Below are positions 51,310 to 59,246 of a DNA stretch of 64,000 bases, piece by piece. The DNA lies in contig NZ_JAKGCR010000001.1 of the NCBI RefSeq assembly GCF_022668875.1, positions 124,001 through 188,000 of the forward strand, written 5' to 3'. This DNA comes from Domibacillus sp. PGB-M46. Lineage in GTDB: Bacteria > Bacillota > Bacilli > Bacillales > Domibacillaceae. Below the pieces are notes generated by a model, which worked only from the letters and a program-made list of their open reading frames with translations, searched no databases and was not told where the DNA came from. Numbering within the stretch: the first letter of the stretch is position 1; each line of letters begins with the position of its first letter. The position numbers were made by a program, and so were the translations under genes.

Positions 51310-52578
51310 TTAGCCGGTAACAAAGGACTTGAATTTTTCATAATCTTTTCGATGGCATTCGACCGTCAGCTTTGTTCCCTTCTCTTCATACTCTGTTTCG
51401 AGCACAGCCGCGTGCTCATTAAAGTACGATACGACTTCCCCTTCGTCGAATGGGATAAGCAGGGTGCAGCGGACATAGTCTTTAAACAAGTGCTCTTTCA
51501 GCTTACTTGTCAGCTCGCTGATACCGGCTCTTTCTTTGGCGGATATATACACCGAATCACCGGCTGTCTGCGGGTATTCGATACCGGCCCGGTCTGCTTT
51601 ATTGTATACATAGACGACCGGCATGTTTTCTGCCCCAATATCTGCGAGCGTTTTTTCCGTAATATCTATCATTGTTTCAAACTGCGGACTTGATACATCA
51701 ATGACATGAACAAGCACATCGGCAAATGCCGCTTCCTCCAGTGTTGAGCGAAACGCTTTTACAAGATGGTGCGGCAGCTTGTTTACAAATCCGACGGTAT
51801 CAGCGAGCAAAAACTCTTTTTTATCCGGAAGCTCAATGCTGCGCACAGATGTATCCAGCGTAGCAAAAAGCATGTCTTTCTCAAAAACCTCTCCTCCGTC
51901 TCCGCCGTACGTTCCGAGCATTGCGTTCATAACAGTTGACTTACCGGCATTTGTATAGCCGACAAGCGCAGCAACAGGCAGGTTATTTTTTTGGCGCTGT
52001 CTGCGCTGTACAGTCCGCTGCTCCGAAATTTTCGCCAGTTCTTTGCGCAAATAAGAAATTTTCGATTCAATTTTCCGGCGGTCAAGCTCTAGCTTCGTTT
52101 CCCCGGCACCACGGTTCTTAAAGCCAGAGCCGCCCCCCTGACGCCCAAGTGCCACATACGTGCCGACCAGGCGCGGCAGCATATACTGAAGACGGGCCAT
52201 CTCCACCTGGAGCTGTGCTTCTTTCGTTTTGGCGCGCCGGCCGAAGATGTCTAAAATAAGCATGGTTCGGTCGATTACTTCGCAATCAAGCTCTTTTTCG
52301 AGATTTCGAATTTGCGATGGCGACAGCTCACTGTCAAAAATCACGACATCTGCTTCCATCTGTTCGACAAGATGCTGCAGCTCTTCTACTTTTCCCGTTC
52401 CCATATACAGAGCGGGATGTGTACGGGGCAGATTTTGCGTCAGCTCCCCCTTTACTTCAATGCCGCATGCTTCGGCCAGATTTTTGAGCTCTTCCATTGA
52501 GTATAGAAAATCTCCCTCGCTATCCGTATTCACACCTGCCGTAATGCCCTTGAGTTGTTCGGTTTTTGTTTCGTTCAT
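51310..52578 (-). CDS. hflX: Ribosome-associated GTPase HflX
   Basis: 422 residues. The N-terminal HflX domain has THPALYMGTGKVEEL, IFDSELSPSQIRNLE and a helical linker RLQYMLPRLVGTYVALGRQGGGSGFKNRGAGETKLELDRR; the G domain follows with G1 GYTNAGKST, G3 ADTVGFV and G4 NKAD. HflX splits 50S/70S ribosomes under stress and rescues stalled ones. A terminator-like hairpin in its leader suggests attenuation control. Confidence 0.95.
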   Translation of the reverse strand: MNETKTEQLKGITAGVNTDSEGDFLYSMEELKNLAEACGIEVKGELTQNLPRTHPALYMGTGKVEELQHLVEQMEADVVIFDSELSPSQIRNLEKELDCEVIDRTMLILDIFGRRAKTKEAQLQVEMARLQYMLPRLVGTYVALGRQGGGSGFKNRGAGETKLELDRRKIESKISYLRKELAKISEQRTVQRRQRQKNNLPVAALVGYTNAGKSTVMNAMLGTYGGDGGEVFEKDMLFATLDTSVRSIELPDKKEFLLADTVGFVNKLPHHLVKAFRSTLEEAAFADVLVHVIDVSSPQFETMIDITEKTLADIGAENMPVVYVYNKADRAGIEYPQTAGDSVYISAKERAGISELTSKLKEHLFKDYVRCTLLIPFDEGEVVSYFNEHAAVLETEYEEKGTKLTVECHRKDYEKFKSFVTG

Positions 52579-52594
52579 AAGGACCTCCGTTCTG

Positions 52595-52622
52595 AAAAAA
52601 CCGCAGACATCAGCCTGCGGTT
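52595..52622 (-). terminator. Terminator hairpin inside the hflX leader (putative attenuator)
   Basis: Minus strand AACCGCAG, 8-nt loop, CTGCGGTT then TTTTC, located between the hflX promoter and its GGAGG site. The hairpin would form from about nucleotide +10 of the mRNA. Confidence 0.65.
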
Positions 52623-52637
52623 CGGTTTCGTGCTGTT

Positions 52638-52667
52638 AGTTTACCACGCCCGCGTCTTTTAAATCAA
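52638..52667 (-). promoter_or_regulatory. hflX promoter
   Basis: Minus strand -35 TTGATT (52662-52667), spacer 18, -10 TAAACT (52638-52643). The uppP terminator lies just upstream, so this is a separate unit. Confidence 0.6.
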
Positions 52668-52692
52668 ACGTTGCGAACACTTCTTTCCATAT

Positions 52693-52718
52693 AAAAAAGC
52701 GGGGTATGCACCCCGCTT
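52693..52718 (-). terminator. uppP terminator
   Basis: Minus strand AAGCGGGG, 6-nt loop, CCCCGCTT then TTTT; overlaps the uppP stop codon. Confidence 0.85.
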
Positions 52719-53550
52719 ACAAAAAGACGAAATAAATGACCGCTGCCAGAATGATACGATAAATGGCAAACGGAGTTAATTTAATACGGTTAATTAATTT
52801 CAAGAAGAACTTAATGGAAATTAAAGCGAAAATAAAAGCACTGATAAAACCGACAGCATAAAAAGGAAGATCGGAGCTCGAAATATACTCAAGGTTTTTC
52901 AACAGTGAAATAGAGCTGGCCCCGGCCATAATCGGCACGGCCATAATAAACGTAAAATCCGCTGCAGCACGATAGCTCATGCCAACAAGAACCCCGCCGG
53001 AAATGGTAGATCCAGAACGTGAAAAACCGGGAAGCAGAACGGAAAGGCATTGGAAAATACCAACAAGAAATGCCTGCTTATACGTTATTTGATCCACAGT
53101 CTCAGCTATATTAGCCGTCTGCTTTCTGCCCCTGTAAAAGTCTGCAATCATCATCAGGACAGCACCAGCCACAAGTCCGATTAACACAGTCTCGGTTGTA
53201 AACAAATACTTATCAATCGTATCTTCAAACAAAACACCTAAAACCCCGGCCGGAACCAATCCAACAAGCACCTGGCCAAGACGAAGCCGATTTTCTTTAC
53301 CGCGTGTTTCTTTGTTTAAGCCAAGCAAATCAATAAACCGCTGCCTGAATACAACAACCACCGCTAAAATAGAACCAAGCTGGATGACAACCTTGAACGT
53401 ATTAGCTGCATATTTCCCCAAAAATTCTTTAGAGTGAAGCCACATATCATCGACAATAATCATATGCCCTGTTGAAGAAACCGGGGCAAATTCGGTCATT
53501 CCTTCTACAAGCCCGAGAATAACCGCTTTTAATAGAGTGATAAAATCCAT
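52717..53550 (-). CDS. uppP: Undecaprenyl-diphosphatase (UppP/BacA)
   Basis: 277 residues, eight or so helices. [26 protein letters not shown]-type N-terminus holds the catalytic (E/Q)-rich EGxTEFxPVSSTGH motif, and [19 protein letters not shown] is the second active-site loop (PGxSRSGxT). It dephosphorylates undecaprenyl diphosphate to recycle the cell-wall lipid carrier and gives bacitracin tolerance. Single gene with its own terminator. Confidence 0.96.
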   Translation of the reverse strand: [277 protein letters not shown]

Positions 53551-53615
53551 TCCTATTCTCCTTTGTCAGATTTCCACTCTCTAAAGTAGCATACTTTTCA
53601 CTATACGCCAATTGA

Positions 53616-53900
53616 TTACTGTTTAGACTTCCATTCTGCCAGAATCTTGAGGGCCGCTTCTTTACTTAAATGAATACCGCCGCTAAATGAACGGCAGTCA
53701 GGCGATGCAGCGCCCGTTACATAACACATTTGCGTTTCTTCCACCTGCTGCTCTGTGTATTTCTCAATCGTAATTTCATCCTGCTGTCCCGCCACCCGTA
53801 CCCGGTCTTCCGGAGAAATACCCAGCTCCTTCCGCACCGCTTTCGGCAGAACCACCCGCCCCTGCGCATCCATAATTCGCTTTGATTTCACCGCAATCAT
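53616..53900 (-). CDS. AbrB-like transition-state regulator
   Basis: 94 residues from ATG 53898-53900 (GAGGTG 6 bases ahead). The N-terminal swapped-hairpin domain reads KSKRIMDAQGRVVLPKAVRKELGISPEDRVRVAGQQDEITIEKY; the C-terminal half CYVTGAASPDCRSFSGGIHLSKEAALKILAEW matches the AbrB C-terminal multimerisation domain. The length equals that of AbrB and Abh, yet the DNA-binding loop (AQGRVVLPKAV) differs from the very conserved ELGRVVIPIEL of AbrB, so it is a paralogue rather than AbrB. Monocistronic. Confidence 0.87.
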   Translation of the reverse strand: MIAVKSKRIMDAQGRVVLPKAVRKELGISPEDRVRVAGQQDEITIEKYTEQQVEETQMCYVTGAASPDCRSFSGGIHLSKEAALKILAEWKSKQ

Positions 53901-54205
53901 GCATTTCACCTCTTTTAGTAAGATAAGACTACTATTCCACCCTTCCTTTTTTTAGTCAAAACGCGATAAATAAGAAAAAAAACAGAAATAATGCTTTCTA
54001 TAAGATCCTATTACCTAATTAACTGTTTTTAAAATGAATCTTATAGCTTATTTTTTACGATAAATAGGCTTAAAAACCTAATAAACCGAATGTAAAATGT
54101 AAATTTATTATTTTTACAATTAATGTTAAAAATGGTTTTTTAAATGATACAAAAAGCTTCTATCTATACTTTGCTTTAAGAAAAGGAAAACAAAAGGAAC
54201 ACCTT
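53901..54205. other. AT-rich interval between the AbrB-like gene and the decayed small gene
   Basis: Strongly AT-rich, with repeated TTATAG/CCTAATAA patches but no clear hairpin or gene. It probably holds the promoters of both flanking genes; none was certain. Confidence 0.5.
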
Positions 54206-54365
54206 ATGAAAACTGGGTTTTAGAATTTTAACAGCAGCTTTATCAGCTCTTCTCATTTCCTACATCCTTATTCTTCAACTCTAATTTACGAATGTAGAGA
54301 AAATGCATAAACAGCTTAACGATTTGTCTCAATCCTCTGCCAATCAAAAAAACAGATCACAATAA
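54206..54365 (+). pseudogene. Decayed small membrane-protein gene
   Basis: AAAAGGA precedes ATG 54206. The frame reads MKTGF then TAG at 54221. Removing one T from the TTTT run at 54218-54221 gives MKTGFRILTAALSALLISYILILQL, a clear membrane segment, then TAA at 54282-54284, after which the same frame continues FTNVEKMHKQLNDLSQSSANQKNRSQ to a stop at 54363-54365. So one frameshift and one nonsense codon interrupt a protein of about 52 residues. The family is not recognised. The start site, membrane helix and charged tail support a former gene. Confidence 0.6.
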
Positions 54366-54373
54366 TATAAAAC

Positions 54374-54403
54374 AAAAAACGCCTTGCGAACAAGGCGTTT
54401 TTC
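54374..54403. terminator. Bidirectional terminator
   Basis: AAAACGCCTTG, CGAA tetraloop, CAAGGCGTTTTT between the decayed gene and the esterase gene. Confidence 0.86.
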
Positions 54404-54415
54404 TTACTAGAACAA

Positions 54416-55018
54416 TTAAGCGAGATGGGTTTTGAACCACTGTGCTGCTGCCTGCACTTCTGTAGCTGTCAGCATATGACCATTCATTTCCCAATGAACG
54501 TCTGTTTCTGCACCGGCACCAGCCAGCAGTGCCACTAAATCTTCTGTTTCTTTTGCTGGACAAATAGGATCGTTTTTTCCAGCTGTAATAAAAATAGGGG
54601 TGCCTGTTAAATCCGGAAGTTCGATCCCTCTTCTCGGCACCATCGGATGATGAAGGATCGCACCTTTCAAAGAATCTTTCAAATGAAATAATAGACTTGC
54701 GGCAATGTTTGCGCCATTCGAGTAGCCGACCGCCACTACTTTATCCCGGTTAAACCCGTAGTCACGTGCCGCCCGGGCTAGAAATTCATTTAATTCATTT
54801 GTGCGGAACACTAAATCTTCCTCATCAAATACTCCTTCTGCCAGCCGTCTGAAAAAGCGCGGCATACCATTTTCAAGCACATTTCCCCGCACGCTCAATA
54901 CAGATGCATCCGGATCAATACTGTCAGCGAGCGGCAGAAGGTCATGCTCGGTTCCTCCTGTTCCATGTAAGAGAAGCAGGACACGGTCGTTTGATCCTTT
55001 TTGAAATACATGTTTCAT
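54416..55018 (-). CDS. Alpha/beta hydrolase, MhqD-like carboxylesterase
   Basis: 200 residues. LLLLHGTGGTEHDLLPLA supplies the oxyanion loop, AVGYSNGANIAASLLF the nucleophile Ser in GxSxG, KNDPICP the Asp and NGHML the His. The family (COG0400) contains MhqD, part of the quinone-stress response of B. subtilis, and related phospholipase/carboxylesterases. The neighbourhood does not include mhq dioxygenases. Cytoplasmic. Exact substrate unknown. Confidence 0.86.
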   Translation of the reverse strand: MKHVFQKGSNDRVLLLLHGTGGTEHDLLPLADSIDPDASVLSVRGNVLENGMPRFFRRLAEGVFDEEDLVFRTNELNEFLARAARDYGFNRDKVVAVGYSNGANIAASLLFHLKDSLKGAILHHPMVPRRGIELPDLTGTPIFITAGKNDPICPAKETEDLVALLAGAGAETDVHWEMNGHMLTATEVQAAAQWFKTHLA

Positions 55019-55102
55019 GGCGCTTCCACCTTTTCTGTTTTTATTATCTTGAATTAAAGATAATGGTACAGGAGGAAAGAAAGCGCGTCAATTCCTTTTC
55101 CC

Positions 55103-55852
55103 TTAATACGCAGCCGCCAGAGCCATTTCACGTTCCAGCTGCTCCCGGCAGTTGACGACGTCGCCAATGACAATTACAGCCGGATTGCCTATTTCCTGCT
55201 TCTGCGCTTCTTCTGCAATACGGCATAGCGGCGCTGTTACAACGCGCTGTGCATTTGTCGTGCCCTGCTCAATCACCGCGGCCATCATTGCCCCTTTGCG
55301 GCCATGGTGAATGAGCTGCTTCGTAATATGATCTAAGTGTTTCATGCCCATATAAATCACAAGCGTGTCTACAGACGTGGCAAGCTTCGACCAATCCGTC
55401 TCCCCTTTGCCTTCCATTTGATGCCCGGTGACAATGGCGAATGAATTACCATATTCCCGGTGTGTGACGGGAATATTTGCATAAGCGGGTGCAGCAATGC
55501 CCGCTGTAATACCCGGAATAATTTCAACCGGGATGCCAAAGCTTCTCGCATAAGCAGCTTCTTCGCCGCCGCGTCCGAACACAAACGGATCACCGCCTTT
55601 TAAACGCACTACACTTTTTCCGTCAGAAGCGAACTTTACCATCAGCCGATTAATACGGTCCTGAGTCATCACATGATTGCCTGGAAACTTTCCGCAGAAG
55701 ACGCGGACAGCTGATGGTTTTGACTCCTTCAACAGCTCTTTGTTTACAAGCCGGTCATATAAAATAACATCGGCTGTTTGAATGGCTTTTAATGCTTTAA
55801 CAGTAATGAGTTCCGGATCGCCCGGCCCTGCTCCTACAATCGATACACCCAT
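55103..55852 (-). CDS. Uroporphyrinogen-III C-methyltransferase
   Basis: 249 residues: VSIVGAGPGDPELITVKAL (first SAM loop), VRLKGGDPFVFGRGGEEA, EIIPGITAGIAAPAYANIPVTHRE and TLVIYMGMKHL are the CobA/SUMT signature blocks. It makes precorrin-2 for sirohaem, the cofactor of NirB. It lies directly downstream of nirD like nasF in B. subtilis, though NasF is longer with an extra domain. 18 bases separate it from nirD. Confidence 0.94.
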   Translation of the reverse strand: MGVSIVGAGPGDPELITVKALKAIQTADVILYDRLVNKELLKESKPSAVRVFCGKFPGNHVMTQDRINRLMVKFASDGKSVVRLKGGDPFVFGRGGEEAAYARSFGIPVEIIPGITAGIAAPAYANIPVTHREYGNSFAIVTGHQMEGKGETDWSKLATSVDTLVIYMGMKHLDHITKQLIHHGRKGAMMAAVIEQGTTNAQRVVTAPLCRIAEEAQKQEIGNPAVIVIGDVVNCREQLEREMALAAAY

Positions 55853-55870
55853 CTTCGTCCGCCTCCTTCT

Positions 55871-56194
55871 TTAAATAAATAAGTATACGTCGCCATCTTC
55901 AATAACGGCTTTATAAGTGGACACACAGCCAACATCCGGTGCCTGCACTTTCCCATCAGTTGTACAAATTTTCCAGTCATGCATCGGGCAGAAAACGTGC
56001 TCGCCGCTGACAATTCCTTCTGCGAGCACCCCGCCTTTATGCGGGCAGCGATTTTCAATCGCCCTGACCGTGCCATTTCCAAGTTTAAACACAGCCAGTT
56101 CCAGCTCTCCCACCCGGACGGTTTTTCCCATTTTCTCCGGTAAATCCGCAACGGATGCGATCCGTACCTTCTCCAATGTTTTTTCCATGTTCAC
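55871..56194 (-). CDS. nirD: Nitrite reductase small subunit (NirD/NasE)
   Basis: 107 residues with a Rieske-type fold and both ligand pairs present: CPHKGG (Cys-x-His) and CPMHDWK (Cys-x-x-His), so a [2Fe-2S] cluster should bind. It pairs with NirB for NADH-dependent nitrite reduction to ammonium. It follows nirB by 9 bases. Confidence 0.93.
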   Translation of the reverse strand: MNMEKTLEKVRIASVADLPEKMGKTVRVGELELAVFKLGNGTVRAIENRCPHKGGVLAEGIVSGEHVFCPMHDWKICTTDGKVQAPDVGCVSTYKAVIEDGDVYLFI

Positions 56195-56203
56195 AGCCCC
56201 CTT

Positions 56204-58615
56204 TTATTTTGTCGTGCTCACAAGCTCTGTTTCATATAGTTCTTTTCGGATTTTTTCACTTTCGATTACTTCTTTCCACGGCTCTTTTGTGACAGACAGC
56301 GCTTCGTCGATCCGGGCGTTCAGCGCATCACGCGTTGCTTTATCGGACAGAACTTCTTTAATATGGTCAAGGCCGACACGCTCTACCCAGGCCGCCGTCC
56401 GTTCAAGATATACCGCATCCTCCCGGTAATACTGCATAAATGCACCTGTCATTTCCATTACTTCTTCGTTCGTTTTTACTTTGCAGAAAAGATCAGCTGC
56501 CCGCAGATGGGTTCCGCCATTTCCGCCAACGTATATTTCCCAGCCGCCGTCTACACCCACGACGCCAATATCCTTGATGCCAGATTCTGCACAGTTGCGC
56601 GGACAGGCAGATACGGCCATTTTCACTTTATGCGGTGTGCCGATTCGCTCGAATTTCTTTTCCATCTGGATGCCCATACTCATGGAATCCTGGGTGCCGA
56701 AGCGGCAGAAACTTTCACCGACACAGGTTTTAACTGTTCGTAATGTTTTTCCGTACGCATAGCCGGACGGCATATCCAAATCCGCCCACATACCTGGCAG
56801 ATCCTCTTTTTTTACACCGAACAAATCAATCCGCTGGCCGCCGGTTACTTTGATGAGCGGCACATTATATTTATCTGCTACATCAGCAATTTTCCTCAGG
56901 TCATCTGCTGACGTTACACCGCCATACATCCGCGGTACAACTGAATAGGTACCATCTTTTTGAATGTTGCCGTGCATCCGCTCATTCACAAATTTAGAGG
57001 CTTTTTCATCCTCGTATTCTTTCGGATTAATCATGCCCAAATAATAGTTCAGTGCTGGACGGCACTTTGAACAGCCGCCGTCTGTTTCCCAGCTAAGCAC
57101 ATTCATCACTTCTTTTGTATGAGTCAGCCCTTTTTCGCGAATTGCCTCAACGACTTCATCACGGGAAAGTGTGGTACAGCCGCAGATCGCTTCTTTTTGG
57201 TTCGATGTGTCAAATCCATCTCCTAATGTATGGGCAAGCAGGTCTACAACTAGCGGTTTACAGCCGCCGCATGAACGGGATGCACTCGTGCAGGCTTTTA
57301 CCTGGTCCACAGTGGTCAGCCCATCACGTTTGATCGCTTCCATGATGGTGCCTTTTGATACGCCGTTACAGCCGCAGATCAATTCACTGTCATCCATAGA
57401 TGCCACCAGGCTGGCTCCATCGGCGGCTTCTTCCGCCGCACCAATGTATTCCTCTACATCCGCTTTCTTATTAATCAGGCGAAGCAGCTTGTTTCCTTCA
57501 CTTGTGTCCCCGAACAAAACAGCACCAGCCATTTTTCCGTCACGGATTAAGACTTTTTTGTACACGCCTTTCCAGTCGTCAAACATTTTGATCGTTTTCG
57601 TTTCTTCATCTTCTACAATCTCACCGACCGAGAATACATCCACACCCGAAACTTTTAACTGTGTGGACAGGACTGAGCCTGCATAGCCGGGAGCCGGTGT
57701 ATCACAAATGTGCGCTGCCATTGCTTTTCCCTGCTCATAAAGCGGTGCAACAAGACCGTATACAATTTCACGGTGTTCTGCACACTCCCCAACCGCGTAC
57801 ACATCAGGAATATTGGTTTCCATAAAATCGTTGACGAGAATGCCCCGGTTTACGGCAATGCCGCTCTCTTTCGCCAGCGATGTATTCGGCCGGATACCGA
57901 CCGCCATCACGACCAGGTCCGTTTCAATTTCTTCGCCGTCATTAAAGCGGATACCTTCTACCCGGTTTTCCCCTAAAATCTCGGCTGTCTGCTTTTTCAT
58001 TAAGAAATTCATGCCCTGCTTTTCAAGCTCTTTTTGCAGCATTTTGCCGGCTGTTTCATCGAGCTGTCGCTCCATTAAAAAGTCGGCCAGATGAATGACG
58101 TTTACTTCCATGCCTAGATTCAAGAGCCCGCGTGCTGCTTCAAGGCCAAGAAGGCCGCCGCCGATCACGGATGCTTTTTTGTATTGCTTAGAGGCATCGA
58201 TCATTTTTTCGCAGTCTTTAATATCTCGGAATGCGGTTACGCCTTCGTTCTCATGCCCCGGCACCGGGATAATAAATGGAACCGAGCCTGTCGCAATAAT
58301 AAGTTTGTCATATTGGACTGTCCGATCTTTTGTGGTATGAACACATTTTGTTTCTGTATCAATCCGCGTTACCCCTTCACCTGGATAGAGCTGAATGTTT
58401 TGTTCTTCGTACCAGTTCCAGTCGTTTAGCGTAATGTCAGCGATCGTTGTATCTCCTTGAAGGACCTTTGACAATTGAATGCGGTTATAGTTTGGATAAG
58501 GCTCTTCTCCAAAAATAGTAATATGAAACCGATCCGGGTTAATTTTTATTATTTCTTCAATAGACCGGACACCGGCCATCCCATTTCCGATTAGTACGAT
58601 TTTCTCTTTTGTCAT
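56204..58615 (-). CDS. nirB: NADH-dependent nitrite reductase large subunit (NirB/NasD)
   Basis: 803 residues. FAD/NAD modules at 1-400 (VLIGNGMAGVRSIEEI, IIATGSVPFIIPVPG, VIGGGLLGLEAARGL). Then two BFD-like [2Fe-2S] domains, CGCNGVSKGTIMEAI..CGGCKP and CGCTTLSRDEVVEAI..CSKCRP. The C-terminal half is the sirohaem/[4Fe-4S] domain: KTCVGESFCRFGTQDS and SACPRNCAESGIKDIG supply the cluster cysteines. Length equals NasD. It starts the nirB-nirD-SUMT operon behind GGAGGATG, with a TnrA box at -50. Confidence 0.96.
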   Translation of the reverse strand: MTKEKIVLIGNGMAGVRSIEEIIKINPDRFHITIFGEEPYPNYNRIQLSKVLQGDTTIADITLNDWNWYEEQNIQLYPGEGVTRIDTETKCVHTTKDRTVQYDKLIIATGSVPFIIPVPGHENEGVTAFRDIKDCEKMIDASKQYKKASVIGGGLLGLEAARGLLNLGMEVNVIHLADFLMERQLDETAGKMLQKELEKQGMNFLMKKQTAEILGENRVEGIRFNDGEEIETDLVVMAVGIRPNTSLAKESGIAVNRGILVNDFMETNIPDVYAVGECAEHREIVYGLVAPLYEQGKAMAAHICDTPAPGYAGSVLSTQLKVSGVDVFSVGEIVEDEETKTIKMFDDWKGVYKKVLIRDGKMAGAVLFGDTSEGNKLLRLINKKADVEEYIGAAEEAADGASLVASMDDSELICGCNGVSKGTIMEAIKRDGLTTVDQVKACTSASRSCGGCKPLVVDLLAHTLGDGFDTSNQKEAICGCTTLSRDEVVEAIREKGLTHTKEVMNVLSWETDGGCSKCRPALNYYLGMINPKEYEDEKASKFVNERMHGNIQKDGTYSVVPRMYGGVTSADDLRKIADVADKYNVPLIKVTGGQRIDLFGVKKEDLPGMWADLDMPSGYAYGKTLRTVKTCVGESFCRFGTQDSMSMGIQMEKKFERIGTPHKVKMAVSACPRNCAESGIKDIGVVGVDGGWEIYVGGNGGTHLRAADLFCKVKTNEEVMEMTGAFMQYYREDAVYLERTAAWVERVGLDHIKEVLSDKATRDALNARIDEALSVTKEPWKEVIESEKIRKELYETELVSTTK

Positions 58616-58650
58616 CTGAACATCCTCCTTGGTGGCTGTTGATAGTGTTG

Positions 58651-58656
58651 ATTATA
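58651..58656 (-). promoter_or_regulatory. nirB promoter -10 element
   Basis: TATAAT on the minus strand; transcription would begin near 58644, which puts the TnrA box at 58686-58702 at about -50, the usual activation distance. The -35 is poor (TGTGAC or TTGTGA), typical for an activated promoter. Confidence 0.7.
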
Positions 58657-58685
58657 GGAGACTTAAAAGAAGTAGTCACAATAAA

Positions 58686-58702
58686 TGTTATATAATCTCA
58701 CA
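58686..58702. promoter_or_regulatory. TnrA box (nirB side)
   Basis: TGTTATATAATCTCACA fits TGTNANAWWWTNTNACA at every defined position. Confidence 0.85.
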
Positions 58703-58713
58703 TAAAAATTAAT

Positions 58714-58730
58714 TGTTAGAAAATATAACA
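58714..58730. promoter_or_regulatory. TnrA box (tnrA side)
   Basis: TGTTAGAAAATATAACA fits the same consensus exactly. It lies about 50 bases before the likely tnrA transcription start (TATAAT at 58762-58767), which suggests positive autoregulation. Confidence 0.85.
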
Positions 58731-58797
58731 TATAATCGTTACATAAATTAACGGATTGATATATAATAGTACAGGTAATCCATTTCGAGGTGATTCC

Positions 58798-59124
58798 ATG
58801 ACAGATGAAGAGAAAAGCTATAAGACGAAAAAGGTTATTACAATTGGAATTGTGAGCGAGTTAACCGGCTTGTCTGAACGCCAGATTCGCTATTATGAAG
58901 AACGCCAGCTTATTTTCCCTGACCGCTCAGAAAGAGGCACGCGAAAATACTCCTTTGGCGACGTGGAAACACTGATGGATATTGCCAACCAAATGGAAGA
59001 TGGTGTCCGGACATTTGAAATCAGGCAGGAAATGAAGAAAAGACCAGATCAAGACAAATTAAAACGAAGCATGATCAAAGGCCAGCTGAATGCACGGTTC
59101 GGTATTCAAAACAAGTTCAAATGA
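58798..59124 (+). CDS. tnrA: Nitrogen regulator TnrA (MerR family)
   Basis: 108 residues from ATG 58798 behind [69 protein letters not shown] is nearly the TnrA/GlnR DNA-binding domain. The C-terminus ([17 protein letters not shown]) matches TnrA's glutamine-synthetase contact region rather than the longer GlnR tail. It activates nitrogen-assimilation genes under limitation. It is divergent from nirB with two TnrA boxes in between. Confidence 0.94.
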   Translation: MTDEEKSYKTKKVITIGIVSELTGLSERQIRYYEERQLIFPDRSERGTRKYSFGDVETLMDIANQMEDGVRTFEIRQEMKKRPDQDKLKRSMIKGQLNARFGIQNKFK

Positions 59125-59157
59125 AAAATCCCGGAATCTTCATCCTCCGGGATTTTT
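59124..59157 (+). terminator. tnrA terminator
   Basis: AAAATCCCGGA, loop, TCCGGGATTTTT directly after the stop codon. Confidence 0.86.
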
Positions 59158-59246
59158 CATTTGAAAAGCACATTTAACAGAGCACTGAATTCATTAGGAT
59201 GCCCTGTAAAGCTATGGTAAAATGCAAGTAAAAAAGGATTTATAAT

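Noticed and set aside
53616-53900. Identification as abrB itself
   Set aside because: The DNA-binding loop departs from the almost invariant AbrB sequence, so only an AbrB-like paralogue is claimed.
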